The position numbers and the translations under genes are program-made. 64,000 nucleotides of DNA from Paramacrobiotus metropolitanus (taxonomy: Eukaryota > Tardigrada > Eutardigrada > Parachela > Macrobiotidae), in the NCBI RefSeq assembly GCF_019649055.1, contig NW_026570257.1, forward strand, positions 620,001-684,000, given 5' to 3'. Position 1 is the stretch's first letter. The number at the start of each line of letters is the position of its first letter. The notes under the pieces were generated by a model. The model searched no databases. It saw only the letters and a program-made list of their open reading frames with translations, and was not told the origin of the DNA. This document shows, piece after piece, positions 10,944 to 22,334 of this stretch.

Positions 10944-12471
10944 ATGTCGCCTCCTGCTAAGAAGCCAACCGCGCGAAAGACTGCGTCACGTACACCGCGC
11001 CAGAGTCGTGCAACTGCGGGACTGAGTTTTGGTTATTCTCCGGACAGCGATGAAGCCCGTTCTTCATCGCGTGTCACTCGATCTCGAGTCTCGCCGTACC
11101 GCCGCCCAACCAGTGTTTTCTGCGCAATCTTCTGGGTCATCGGGATCGGTGAGTGCAGCAGAGGCTCAGCAACCTCCAACGAGTTGGGCAGATGCGATAG
11201 TTCATGCTTTGCAGCGCCGATATGATGCACAGCGGCGACGAACAATTTTGCGACGCAATGCTGCTGTGGTTCGCCGCCAGGCTCGAAGAGGATTATTCCC
11301 TGCTAGCCCTGACGTTGAGATCCGTCAGCCATCACCGAAGAAACCGCAGACGCAGGCGGAGAGACAGCTGGGAACTCCAGACTTGACAGAAGAAGAGCCA
11401 TCGTCTTTCGAGACTCCGTCTGTAAAAGCAAAGCGAGGTATTGTGCCGTGTTTGCCGTTGTTGTGGTTTTTATGGAGTCGCTCGTTGTTCACCTGGTTGC
11501 CTTACGCACACGTTGCTTCTGGGAAAGCCCTGGTATTCAATTGCTTGATATTCGCTTTCTGTGTTGTTGCTTTCAGCTTTCTCGCGACTGGTGTTGCAGC
11601 TGTTACGATCAATTTAAGCCTAGGCTTATGGCTATTTTTGCTGTATTTAGATGAGGATCATTTGCGTAAAGGTGGCATCCTCTATGTACCGTATAACCCG
11701 GATGCCCCGCGGCCGGTCCTCAAGACCAAACAGACGGCTCGTAAACGAACACATTCCGGAGTTTTTCCAAGAATGGCTGTTGCGGATAAGCGCGGTGAGA
11801 TGGTTATTTCTTCAGCTTATTTTCCTGGCCTAAATCGCTTCCATCGTTATTATCCTCGGCTTTATTTGTCTCGTTTTCTGTTTTGTAATGGCCAATTGAT
11901 TAATCGTTATGATTTGTCCTCGATCACTATGAAATTACCTACCGAGCTCGCGTTTGAATTACGACGCCAATTCCTTTATCTTCACCCTGCTTTTATTCGT
12001 TTATTTGAAGAGTTGGGGAAACGACAGGAGAAGGATGCGGTTGCGCGTCAAGCGGTTGCTGATGCTTGTGCCGTAGAGAATGCTGAACCGCAGCCATCCA
12101 CTTCTGCTGGGCCATATAATTTTCGCACTCGTGGGGAAAAGCGCAAGTACAAGGAGGTTTCGCCGTCCTCGTCCTCTGCGCCGAGTGAAGTTTCCGTTTC
12201 GGATGATGGGGAAGATCGTGAGGATCCTTCGGCCGTGTTGTCCCCTGATCAGAATGCTGATGTCGAAATCGACGAGAACGCTGATATGGAAGTTGATTGT
12301 GGTGGTAATCATGGATTCGATCTGGAGAAAATGGATGTTGATCCGCTGCCGTCTCTGCAGCCAGCTGTCTCTGCTGTGCCACCTGTTGCCGCTGTTGTGC
12401 GTGAAGATTCGCCTGAATTTGCGGAACCAGTAGTCTATGGTAACCAGCAGCCACATTCTGATGAATTGTGA
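10944..12471 (+). CDS. Unrecognised nuclear-type protein with an in-frame 213-bp intron
   Basis: ATG 10944 (MSPPAKKPTARK) opens a very basic Lys/Arg/Ser N-terminus. Near 11110 the coding character moves to the frame that ends at 12471, so an indel probably lies there. The hydrophobic, T-rich stretch 11438-11650 starts GTATTG, ends TGTATTTAG and is 213 bp long, so it is best read as an intron that happens to stay open. Downstream are GILYVPYNPD, a helical ELRRQF segment and a Ser-rich then strongly acidic C-terminus (DVEIDENADMEVD). Function is unknown; the composition suggests a nucleic-acid-associated protein. Confidence 0.5.
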
Positions 12472-12996
12472 ATTTGCCGCTGTCGGCTGTATTGCTTTAA
12501 TTGCCCTTTCGCCCTGATCTGACGATGTCTCCTTTTGTTTTAGTATTAAGAATTGCATTTTGTGTTTACCTTGTCTCTCGAAATCATACAATTTTATTGG
12601 AGTTTTTTGTCCGAAATTTTATTTTTCAATTTTATGCGCTGGGCTGAGTCATTGAACTGGTCGTTTAATATTTTGCCGCTGTGCTGTGGCTATCAGTGTT
12701 AAATCTCTCATTGTACCTGGATAGATCTGATCTTCGATTACGTTGAATTAAAAGGATATAGCGCGAAGCGCTGATTGGCTGTTTTTCTACCTGTATGGAA
12801 TCTTCCGCACTTTAAAATTTCGCTTTAGCAGACGTGTATAAAATCACTTGCGCGTAGTGTGCAGAAATCGGCATTGTGGATTTTTGTTTCGGCCTTCTGG
12901 CACGCTGGATTTTTACCGTGTGTAGACTGTGATTTTGACGCTTTTTCTCCTTACACTTTTCGCGTTAAAAGGTCACTAGTTTTCTTTCGTGTGGGC

Positions 12997-13797
12997 ATGC
13001 CGCCTATTGATCCTAACCGTGCTTTTGATAAGTTAGTAGACGCCATCTTCCATTCGTCTTCTAACCAGCAGCAACAACAGTATAATGCCGGTTATAATCA
13101 CCGAGGAAGGGGTGGAGCCCGTGGTGCTTACCGTGGCAACTTTCGTCCGTACGGCCGAGGAAATCATAGGAATTTTGGAGACAATAACTTGCGTCGTGGA
13201 AACGATCATTGGCGTCGTAATGGCCGACCTCTGGGCGCACCGGAAGTTATTGAAGTACTTGATGGAGACGCTCACCCAGTTGCTCCAGTGGAAGCTGCCG
13301 CCGCAAACATGGAGGTTGACGACCCGGGCAACCAAGCAGCGAATGCACCGAATCCGGTCCAAGGCAACGGAAATGTGGCTGCAGGTGAGCCCAATGGTGT
13401 CAACCCTGCTGTCAATCTACATGGCCCACCAGCCTTGAATGCTGTTGTTGTCCCTCTGGCTGTCATTCCGCCTGTGCAGCAGCAAGCCCCGCAGAACGTT
13501 GAATTTCCCGGTTTACCACCAAATGTGCTGCCGCTTCCTGAAGTGCCGATTGTCCGCGATGCCCGCGACCGTTCTCCGGCTGATCGCCCACGTGCGCCGT
13601 CTGCACCTTCCGGTCCTGTTGGTTCCGCCGAGCATAATTTTGTGCCTGGCTATTTGGCCCAACAGCAGCAGCGGGAATTGGATGCTGATCGCCGACGTCA
13701 GATGGCTGCGGAAGTTTCTCGCCGTTTGGATGCCGCTGCAGCGTCTGGCTCTGGTATTACTGGTCTCTTTTCATTGGCTCCCAGTGCTGGCAAGTAA
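12997..13797 (+). CDS. RGG/Gln-rich putative RNA-binding protein, 266 residues
   Basis: The start is ATG 12997 (MPPIDPNRAF). The frame is open back to 12859, but a TATAAA at 12838 places that part in the leader. The order is a short helix, a Gln run, an Arg/Gly/Asn-rich block with RGRGG and YRGNF motifs (residues about 35-80), a Pro/Ala/Val-rich middle, and a C-terminal helix (DADRRRQMAAEVSRRL). RGG-type blocks bind RNA or single-stranded nucleic acid in many proteins. AATAAA at 14143 ends the unit. It is intact, unlike several neighbours. A host hnRNP-like gene or an element nucleocapsid-like product are both possible. Confidence 0.55.
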   Translation: MPPIDPNRAFDKLVDAIFHSSSNQQQQQYNAGYNHRGRGGARGAYRGNFRPYGRGNHRNFGDNNLRRGNDHWRRNGRPLGAPEVIEVLDGDAHPVAPVEAAAANMEVDDPGNQAANAPNPVQGNGNVAAGEPNGVNPAVNLHGPPALNAVVVPLAVIPPVQQQAPQNVEFPGLPPNVLPLPEVPIVRDARDRSPADRPRAPSAPSGPVGSAEHNFVPGYLAQQQQRELDADRRRQMAAEVSRRLDAAAASGSGITGLFSLAPSAGK

Positions 13798-13799
13798 CC

Positions 13800-15034
13800 T
13801 TGACTCACCTTTGACATTGACCTTGGTTGCTTTCTTTTGATCTCATATTGTTACTCGTTTTGTTATACCGAAGCTGTTTTACCTTCTTGATTTTTACTGC
13901 TGCTCTTTACTGGTTTAAATTTGTTTCTGTGTACTAGTAATCGGTACTGATCCTTCTATGATTTTGTCTAGCTTGTTTGTTGTTGTTGACTTTGTTATTG
14001 TGGTGCAATCTGGATTCGAGAGTTCGTAAGAATACCAGTCGGATGGTTCGTTGTTCCGTTTCATCTCGCTCGTACGTCTAATACATAATAATTCGATTGC
14101 TAAACAGGCCATATTCAACTTTAAGCTTTTAATGTCATCACTAATAAAGCTTTATGCCGTATACTGTACATAAACACCATCTAAACTCAAGCGGCACCAT
14201 GTCAGTAATTCATAGTTCACCTTCCTGGATCCTTGGACCTCCGCCCTGCCAAACCCGTGGACTTCCGGATGCCTCTTCGCCAAGGATTCCACACTAACTC
14301 TCTGGAATCGCGGCGTACAGTCACATTGGGCATCGGATGGACGCGTGGATTGTGCGGTGGATCGGGATCAGGATGGATGGAAGTGCACAATCGCACTGGG
14401 ATGTTGCGGGATGGATTGTTTACTTTGGCACGGCCAAGCATCGTTCGTGGGGGTGACGTATGGGAGTAGGATCATACGCCGGATGTACGTACTGGATGCT
14501 GACTGTCCGCCTTCCACCTGCAACATAACGGATAATCTAGTCAATCTCTGCTGTGATTTGCTGTTCTCTTTTACTAGCGATGTATATGATGTCATAACGC
14601 GAAGTCTATATAAGTTCTTGTGATGCCTAATATCGGTATCAGTAGTCTGAGATTTACTTCTGAGACTGCTTTCTAATTACGATTTCCTAGTGTTGTAAAC
14701 TGTGAAGTGAATTGGATAAAGAGACAGCAATACTTGTTCCTTCTGATGTACATGATCGCTCCCGGATTATTGCATAGAATACAGGTTTGCTCGTGACACA
14801 ATCGTCCTAGCTCTTGCCGATCCTCACAGGACTTACGACCGGAAGTTGTGGTTAGCTCGTTCCTGAGGGATTCCTGATCTTCTGTGTTCCTGATTCGTTC
14901 GTCTTATTTCCACCTTAGTTCTTCTGTTACAGTTTGAGAGTATGAGTGCCTACCGATTGAGCATTACAGGCGTGGAAGAGTAAAGATTGTTCATGGAGCC
15001 TTAAACGGCGTGAACGCTTATACACGACAACTTC
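13800..15034. other. Non-coding stretch between the ORF cassette and the next gene
   Basis: No convincing coding sequence. A TATATAAG at about 14607 in a promoter-like setting and short Trp-codon-rich frames at 14230-14470 were seen but not supported. It was considered as a long terminal repeat, but no second copy could be found in the window. Confidence 0.4.
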
Positions 15035-18000
15035 ATGTGCACGTTGTTATTAATTCCATCTGGAAATGCCACCATTCGAACTCTCAATCAACTGGTCGAT
15101 GCACCGCACACTACGTCCGCTCCCGAAACGAAAGACGGTAAAACCACGCTGTGCTGATGCATGTAATATGACCATTTTGTGAGTATTTATCACTTCTGAG
15201 ACTATAGCGCCGTTTTCTCCAAATTTGCAGTGCTTAGTATCCCCGGAACGACGATGACGTTTTGCAATGTCACTACAACGACAAGCAAGCCGGTCGTCGT
15301 GGATTACTGGACCGTAGATACAGCCAACAACATTTCCAATTCTAGCTCCATAATTCTTAACTATACTATCAGTGATGTCACAACTGAAGAAGATCCAGAA
15401 TTGTTACGTTATTATTCGAAACCAAGCGTCGGTGGCGTTCGATTTTACATGAACATCACGGAGAAGACTGATTTCTATTTCCATGCTTTGATCAAGGCTA
15501 AAAGGGCCTTACAGATACCCGATTTTGTCGGAGTACACCAGGTTGCATTGCAACTAAATAACGCTTCCGTAAAACAGTTGGAATATGCACTTTCGGCAGC
15601 ATGGTCAAAAAATTTCGGTAATTGGTGTCAGTTCTTCTTTGCTAGACCAAACCCGACAATTTTTTCGATACAGTGGGTCTTTTTAACAGATGGCACCAGT
15701 TCGACATGGAATCAAGTTCAGATAATTTTTCTTGACAATGGCACAGTTATGAGTACCTTAGAAGGGTAGGTTTACAATCTGAATTCAGTTCAAAGTTCAA
15801 ACCATGTATTCCACAAATACAGTAAATATAATTACACGTTCACAGTTTATACTTGTAAAAATACTCATAACATGACTAACTGCACAGTTACATATCAAAG
15901 CAGACAGTTTTACGTAATTTGCTTGCGTTTGCCATAGTACCTGTGGATTCTTGTAGATTGCCTCTTATGCAAGTGGTTTATATTCTGCCCATTCATTCAG
16001 AAATTGGCGATGTGAACAAACGGGTTTACTCGGACGACATTACGCTGAATCAGTTGTCTCAAGCCGACCCTCCGACTCTTGAGGTGCTCCAGGAGAAATT
16101 GCAAGAAATTGGAGTATCGTTGGCCAGCGGTGCGGCCGTTTACGGCTACGTCCAGTTTAAGGGCTTATACCGGATGCCGGCAAATCAGAGCAGTGCACCC
16201 GACATGGTCATCTTGCACGATGAATTACTGGAAATAGCCACGGAAGAAATGGTCAAGCAAGGTTGTGGCAGGCCGGGCAGCGGCGAGTTGGATATCCAGT
16301 TTGGCAACATTAGCACGTGGATTTTGACGTCGCGAGCAAACGGTTCATTTTCAAAGTAAGTGCTGCATGTACAATACAATACTGCGCAGATGGTTCACGA
16401 ATTGTACAAGAAACTCTTAATGCTCTTTAATAGTGCATTGCAGTAATTAAAGCCATAAGTGAATTGAATTACTTACAGTAGTTTCGATCGCGAGCTTAAG
16501 ATCCGAGATGTTTATTTGGAGCGCACATGACTATTGCAGTACCAAGTTCACCATGGTCCCGTCCGCGGTGCTGGTGCACAACAGCATCTACCTAGGCGAG
16601 ATGCCATATCTTCCGTTTCACCCAAAGTATGGAAACCAGTTCTTTCATGTACGTGAAGATCAAGACACTGTTACAATAGCATGCCTACCGTAATCGACAT
16701 CTTTATATGGCTGTAATCGTTGTTTATTTATCTACCATCTTGCGGGGTTTTTTTGCGAGTAATCAATTTATATGCACATTTATATTACATTAGGCATACT
16801 ACAACAATTCATTATGTTATTATATAATTTTACTACTCTACTCTGCGCATTCACGGTAGAACAAAAATTTTACTGTACGCACTACCACACCAATCAAAAC
16901 CTTCAACGCTTAGAAATTCTAACCCTTTTGTACCTCGTACAACCTACAACACTGCAACATACGCATACTTGTTGCGCTTTTGTAGTCAGAATTATTGGAC
17001 CCGTCAGCTATCAGTGGACCCACACCGTGGCCGATTGACGAACGTTATTCGTTTCGCATGTACGTCAGCATGCCGCAGTCGAACCAGAACAGCCCAATAA
17101 GCATACAATTGTTACCGCGTCTGGAGGCGCAGATGACTGAACGGTTGCAGAAATCTTTGGATGGTAACGGCACCAGTTAGAGCACCGATACCGTATATGC
17201 ATAACGCCGCTACGTAAATACGCGAGATTACGTATGCTAGTTTTTGTAGATGGTTCGTTAAAGGTGGCCGTAACGCTTTGGAATCCGGAACTGGTTGGAA
17301 ACGCTATAAACTTCTTTGTGATAGTTTATGATTCTGAGGGATATTCTGTCGTCGCTGATCCCAGTTTATCGTACGCTGAAACCATTTACGACAGACTGCA
17401 GGGTCTTACATTGGAGATGCCGGTGCCCAGCTTAAATGTTAACCTAACGTACATACTGCAAAAATATCCTTTCGGGGAGGGTAAAGAAACTATGACGGAC
17501 AGTCAAGTGGAGCAGTGGTATCAGTCGGCGAAACAAAGCATCATAAAGGGATGCAGAGAAGGGTGTATTCCCTTTGAACTATGTCCCGTGAATGAGACAT
17601 TCACCTTTCACCGTCGAATAACCTTGACTTTTGTTAAATCGATGAAATTGATGAAATGTTTTACTGTTTTCTTATATAAGTTTTATTTGTTTTTTTTTGT
17701 AATAGATTATGTTGACCTGTCTATAGATCTCGATAAGGAGTGATTCCTTGTATCTGTAGACACTAAGCGATTAAAACCTAAAACCTAAACCTAAAACCTT
17801 GTACGCAGAATCGCTACCGGAACCGCGAGCATCTGGCGCGTACGGATCCAGACCTCCTATGACGTTTGTGGTGAATATTGTACCATGCTCTCAGTATAAG
17901 CAGATTCTGATGTTAGTTGCAGACTTAATTGTACCCGGGTGGTTTTAGAATTCTTCGCTAGTCCTTCGTGCAGTGGAAGAAGCATTTGCACAAGCGAACC

Positions 18001-18448
18001 CATTTACGATTGCTGATATCACACTGACGATTACGTTGACTGGACGCGAGGATCTAAAGACGGTCAAGGCGTACGTTGGCGTAATTATTTCGCTTTCTAC
18101 GTGCATAAACTTGCCACATAATGCTCACCTCGTACTCGACATTTCCATATCCTATAAAGTATAGTGGCATTACTCGATAACGTTGCTTATCGGCATTAAG
18201 GCACAAACACGTTTATGCCTGCTTTAGTGCACAGTACGCTACAGATTCTACTGAAAAATAAAAATGAATATTTTTACAATTTTTCTAGGAATGATGCGGC
18301 CAAGTTCGTCTTTGCTGCCACTTATCCAGAAATGGAGAGTCATAAGTATTGGACTTTATGGAGGTATCCGTCGGTCGAAGTCCTCAGTCGGTTTCTCAAT
18401 GAGACAGCAACGGCTCGATTGACTTCTTCTTGGACGTTCAAGGCATAA
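15035..18448 (+). CDS. Multi-exon glycosylated secreted/surface protein, unknown family
   Basis: Exons read as 15035-15137, 15231-15765, 15957-16355, 16540-16648, 16986-17163 and from 17250 onward. All these joins keep the frame (phases 1, 2, 2, 0, 1) with GT-AG ends. The later part is less certain: exon pieces near 17810-17890 and 17964-18070, and the last exon 18289-18448, ending at TAA before AATAAA at about 18485. The product has many NxS/T sites (for example NVT, NNIS, NNAS, NGT), few cysteines and several strand-helix blocks that look like a repeated extracellular module. A clear signal peptide is not seen, though the start MCTLLLIPSGNAT is short and hydrophobic. The exon at 17964-18070 resembles the last exon of the cystatin-like gene at 36 kb. 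Confidence 0.6.
17772..17800 (+). repeat. Short CCTAAAA tandem repeat in an intron
   Basis: Four imperfect copies of a 6-7 base CCTAAA(A) unit. It is too short to be a telomeric tract. Confidence 0.6.
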
Positions 18449-18889
18449 TAACGAAACAGAATAATGAGGTTGTGCAGTTCAATCAATAAACCCTCTCGTC
18501 TGCAATCAAGGGTTTAAAACTTGATTTTCATATCTCGAGTACTGGTCTACAGTATATTGCAAATTCGCGATATTAAATTAACTACTGATATGTGTTACGT
18601 AATGATGGATTTTTATAATGGTTGAAGACGACGATCAAGCACAAAGCAAATCTGCTCCGTAACGATAAGCCGGAAATTGTCAGCACTAACCAAAATCTTG
18701 ATAATAAAAATAATTTTTGTGGCAACATGGGTTCACGTTTTCCAGCAGTGTATTTATTCCATTAACCGGTCGGACAATATAGATACTGGCAGTAGCGATT
18801 TCTTTATTTGAAAAAGCCTATTCAATACTGGAAAGTTACAAAATGATACACGAACACCATAGAATACAGTATCTGCACACAATTTGCAG

Positions 18890-19795
18890 TTACTTGCGTT
18901 TTACTAAAGACCGGATAGCATCTTTCATCTCTTGAAAGGTCAATACGAAACAAATCGGGTCTGACACCGCCTGGAGCGTCGACAAGGTCAGCATCACCGC
19001 TAAACAAACTTGGCCGAGATCAACACCACCCAAAAATAGTGCGGTAAAATACACTTTTGTCGGCATCCAAAATACCAGCAGGGTCACCGTTAAAGCCGTC
19101 AGTGTGAGGAAGGATTTGTCGATGTGTACATGCCGAACACCCTCCGAATGGCTGCGTCCACGCAGAAAGTCATTAGCGGCAATCTGATTGAGACGTTTTT
19201 GTTGCGCCCACCAAATGACCGGAAACGCGGCGATGACCACTGCGGACGGCAGATCGTACACCACCACTTGCGTAAAGCTGTTGAAGACGGTGTCCTTTGC
19301 AAAATCATCACAAAAGTTTCGTATGCTTAATAATCTATAGATGAAGTACGGAACAACGATAAGGTGAATGTATAAAAACGCGCCACCGCAGATTAGTAGA
19401 GCGGTTTTGCCGGTGTGCAGATTCCGATACGATATCGGCAGAACAACCGCCCAGATCCGGTTAATACTGATGAGGGCATGCGCCATGGCGACAACACCGG
19501 AAAATGCATAGTCCCAGTAAAAATGTATTGCACATAGCGGGGAAATATCCAGCTGCTTGCTGCGATAAACCAGCTTAACCAGATCAAAAAATGCAAACAA
19601 ACAGCTGAATATATTGGATAATAATAAATTGGCGACGTACAGGGAAAACGGAGTTTTGTGGCGCACATGAAGAATGTATAGCAATAAAATTCCGGTGTTT
19701 AGGAAGAATGCGACAATCGTCGTTGCTGCGTTGGACACAGCCAGCAATGGATTGATTACATCGACCACATCAATGGATGTGTTGGAAATATTCAT
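18890..19795 (-). CDS. Divergent rhodopsin-like G-protein-coupled receptor, 301 residues
   Basis: A single-exon frame with seven hydrophobic segments spread evenly from residue about 15 to 285, a short glycosylatable N-terminus (MNISNTS) and a basic tail. The TM3 cysteine (LCAI, C88) and an extracellular-loop cysteine (RNFCDD) could form the usual disulphide. The end of TM3 has NRIW where DRY is usual, TM6 has FWMP in place of CWxP, and TM7 has SDPICF in place of NPxxY. It belongs to a divergent class A type; the ligand cannot be told. The start is the first ATG and the length suits a short-tailed receptor. Probably a plasma-membrane sensor. Confidence 0.8.
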   Translation of the reverse strand: MNISNTSIDVVDVINPLLAVSNAATTIVAFFLNTGILLLYILHVRHKTPFSLYVANLLLSNIFSCLFAFFDLVKLVYRSKQLDISPLCAIHFYWDYAFSGVVAMAHALISINRIWAVVLPISYRNLHTGKTALLICGGAFLYIHLIVVPYFIYRLLSIRNFCDDFAKDTVFNSFTQVVVYDLPSAVVIAAFPVIWWAQQKRLNQIAANDFLRGRSHSEGVRHVHIDKSFLTLTALTVTLLVFWMPTKVYFTALFLGGVDLGQVCLAVMLTLSTLQAVSDPICFVLTFQEMKDAIRSLVKRK

Positions 19796-20099
19796 ACTTC
19801 AGTGTTGAAAATGTGTATTATGATATACTGGAAAACGAAAGTTAGGAGCATCGGTGATGTTTGCAAAATAAAACACAAACGGTGTAGAGCAAGTTGTTAT
19901 ACGTATAAAAGTCGTATGTTGCCTCGTTAGTAAAACTAACATTGAATGCCCAGTGGATATTTGTCAGCACAGCTGTGTTGGCAAAACGGTTGCTGTGACA
20001 ATCAGTTTGCGAATTCACAACACGCAATTATCTAAACCAGATCTGGGGAAATACAAACACGGATGCCGGTGGAAATGCCTAAATTTCCCTAAGGATCGC

Positions 20100-21279
20100 A
20101 ATACACGTCATGTCGACCCATGCCGAGCATCTTTTTTATGCAAAATTCCGCTTTTTTAAAGGTCAATGGCAATAATTATCGGTTCCATGATTCTGCTATT
20201 TATTTCTTTCGAAATATATAGTTTCTTTTGGAGGCATTAGGAAGCCTGCATATGTATATATTGTATAAGTTTTTCTTCTCATGCTCCTAGCTACACTTAA
20301 TCAGATTATCATTGCAACTGGCTGTAGATAAATCGGGCTCGGGACTAACCCACGTTCAGTAAAGATATTTGAGTTGACACACCTGCTACGTGAGTACAAC
20401 GGGATGTTTATTTAAAAGGGGTGTGGTGATTGTGCAAGGTGTTTGGGGCATCTCATTCCGACAACAGTCATTAAAGTTGTAAATACACTCATCTACTCGT
20501 ATCTTTGATGGGATCACTGGTTTTGGACTTGTCACCTAAGCGGGAATATAAGCGCAGTATACAGAATAAAATGCAAAGGTAACGAGTGATAATTAGCGGA
20601 GAGGCTTATGTGTTCTTGGGCTTTGTACCCAGATGATTTTTATTTTAGTACTTTTGCGACCGCAATTCGTCCGAATTTTTAGCCGCGCGCGAGTTATGAA
20701 ATTGAAACTGCTTACAAATAAGCGGAGTTTTTTCCAACTGCACAACGTTTAACCTTGCACTATAATTTGCATGTAAATAACGGGTTAGAATGTTTACTTC
20801 GTATTTTAATTCTGATTCATGAAAAATTATTATATCATTTTGAACAGTCGGACAAAATATCTGTCTGCAAACATACTGTAATTGCTTGCTTCCGCATGCT
20901 ATTTCAGGAGAAAAAATAGTTATTTCTGTTGCAACAGAAAATTAAATAAGTTTCCAACAGTAAAACAATAAATGTACGGCGCGCTTTTCCCACACACTGC
21001 AGAAACCGATTTTGTCGTATAAAAGTTACACGCACGATCTGTAAATCATTGCACGATTATGGCAACTATGCTCTAATTTATGCCGCTAAGTATTTTATTT
21101 TCGCCAACATATTTAGTTCAGCTGGTTAGCAGACTTGCAGTAAACCATGATTATCAGATTATTGACCTTGTTTTGCTGGTAATTCAAAGCACTAAATCTT
21201 CGGAACAAAACCCTAACGCAAAGGTCAATGCTGGATAGAAGAATAAATGTGGCACAATAAATTAAAACTAATTTCATAA
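20100..21279. other. AT-rich intergenic DNA
   Basis: No gene supported. A TATAAAAG at about 21018 has no convincing coding sequence after it. Confidence 0.5.
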
Positions 21280-21305
21280 TTCTTGACTGCCTAGGCAGTC
21301 AAGAA
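21280..21305. repeat. Perfect 26-bp palindrome
   Basis: TTCTTGACTGCCT is followed directly by its reverse complement with no spacer. It lies 4 bp before the larger palindrome. Confidence 0.95.
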
Positions 21306-21309
21306 CATT

Positions 21310-21391
21310 ACTTAACATTACCCTGATGACCACTGTACTGACAAAAGAGGCCTCTTTTGTCAGTACAGTGGTCATCAGGGTAATGTTAAGT
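21310..21391. repeat. Perfect 82-bp palindrome without spacer
   Basis: Forty-one bases (starting ACTTAACATTACCCTGATGA, ending AAAGAGG) are followed at 21350/21351 by their exact reverse complement. No mismatch was found on base-by-base comparison. It could be a foldback element or an assembly or cloning artefact. Confidence 0.95.
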
Positions 21392-21394
21392 CGT

Positions 21395-22170
21395 AAACTT
21401 TTACAATCATATTTAAGTTAATTTACAGTCGGAATTTTATCGCGATCGTATAAACTGATTTTATTAATTAAGAATTATTTATGCCAACGTTTTAATAGCA
21501 TGCTGCACTCTCTATGAAAGGTTGTTCAACTTAAAACGGGTCAATGGAAAACTTTCATTTAATTTGTGACAGACGTACTAATTTTGCGTTAGTGGAAAGA
21601 AAGTTTCAAAGGTCGTTTTTGCATGTTAAATTTAAGACAAAAGCAGGTCCGAATTAATATTCTATTTGTTCATTAACACTCAAGTTCGGATGTTCACGGC
21701 TTCGTTTACATTAAAAAACTATGACAATCCACTACGAGCCGATCTGATCACTGACAAGTACGCACTAATATATTTGTGTATGACAAAACGCATCGGCCTA
21801 ATTTTGTCACCATGGGGTTACTTACTCCCAGTTACACACATCTTGTCATGTTCGGTATTATTAATTGAAATGATACACAACTGATACATTCTTCGCCAAT
21901 TATCAATTACACACCATTGTTCGATTCTTACTGTGGTGTGTACATCTCCATTATTACGATGTTACGAGTTAAAAATACAGCGCATAAAAACGCAGTATGA
22001 ACGTATACGACATGCCGGACTATTAGTATCGCCTCGTCCGTCAGCATCGATTTCCAGCTGGTAAAAATGCTTATTAATCATCGCGGTGGGCAGCGGGCTA
22101 CAACGGACAGTGCAGCATGTTGTCCGTCGTAAACTGCAAAAAACGCGTCGAGCGTCTTAATAATCGAAGA
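21395..22170. other. Intergenic DNA upstream of gene A
   Basis: No gene supported. The short frame at 21666-21884 lacks any family or codon support. Confidence 0.4.
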
Positions 22171-22175
22171 GCGCA

Positions 22176-22186
22176 TATATATAAAG
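22176..22186 (+). promoter_or_regulatory. TATA box of chitin-binding gene A
   Basis: TATATATAAAG lies about 150 bp before the ATG at 22335, with an initiator-like TCAGTTG about 30 bp after it. Confidence 0.6.
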
Positions 22187-22334
22187 TATTGACGCCGGCT
22201 CACAATGGTCATCAGTTGTTCAAACAGCCATTTAATCAGTAATTTATATCACCAGAAGCCAGTATTGTTGCTGTATATCTATTTATACCGCTAATTTATT
22301 GATCTTCATTGGTTTTACCATTACCTGATTAACC

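Noticed and set aside
13915-15034. Possible long terminal repeat with TATATAAG at about 14607
   Set aside because: No second copy, terminal TG/CA pair or primer site could be confirmed in the window.
17772-17800. CCTAAA run as a telomere-like tract
   Set aside because: Only about four imperfect copies lie inside an intron, which is too short to be an interstitial telomere.
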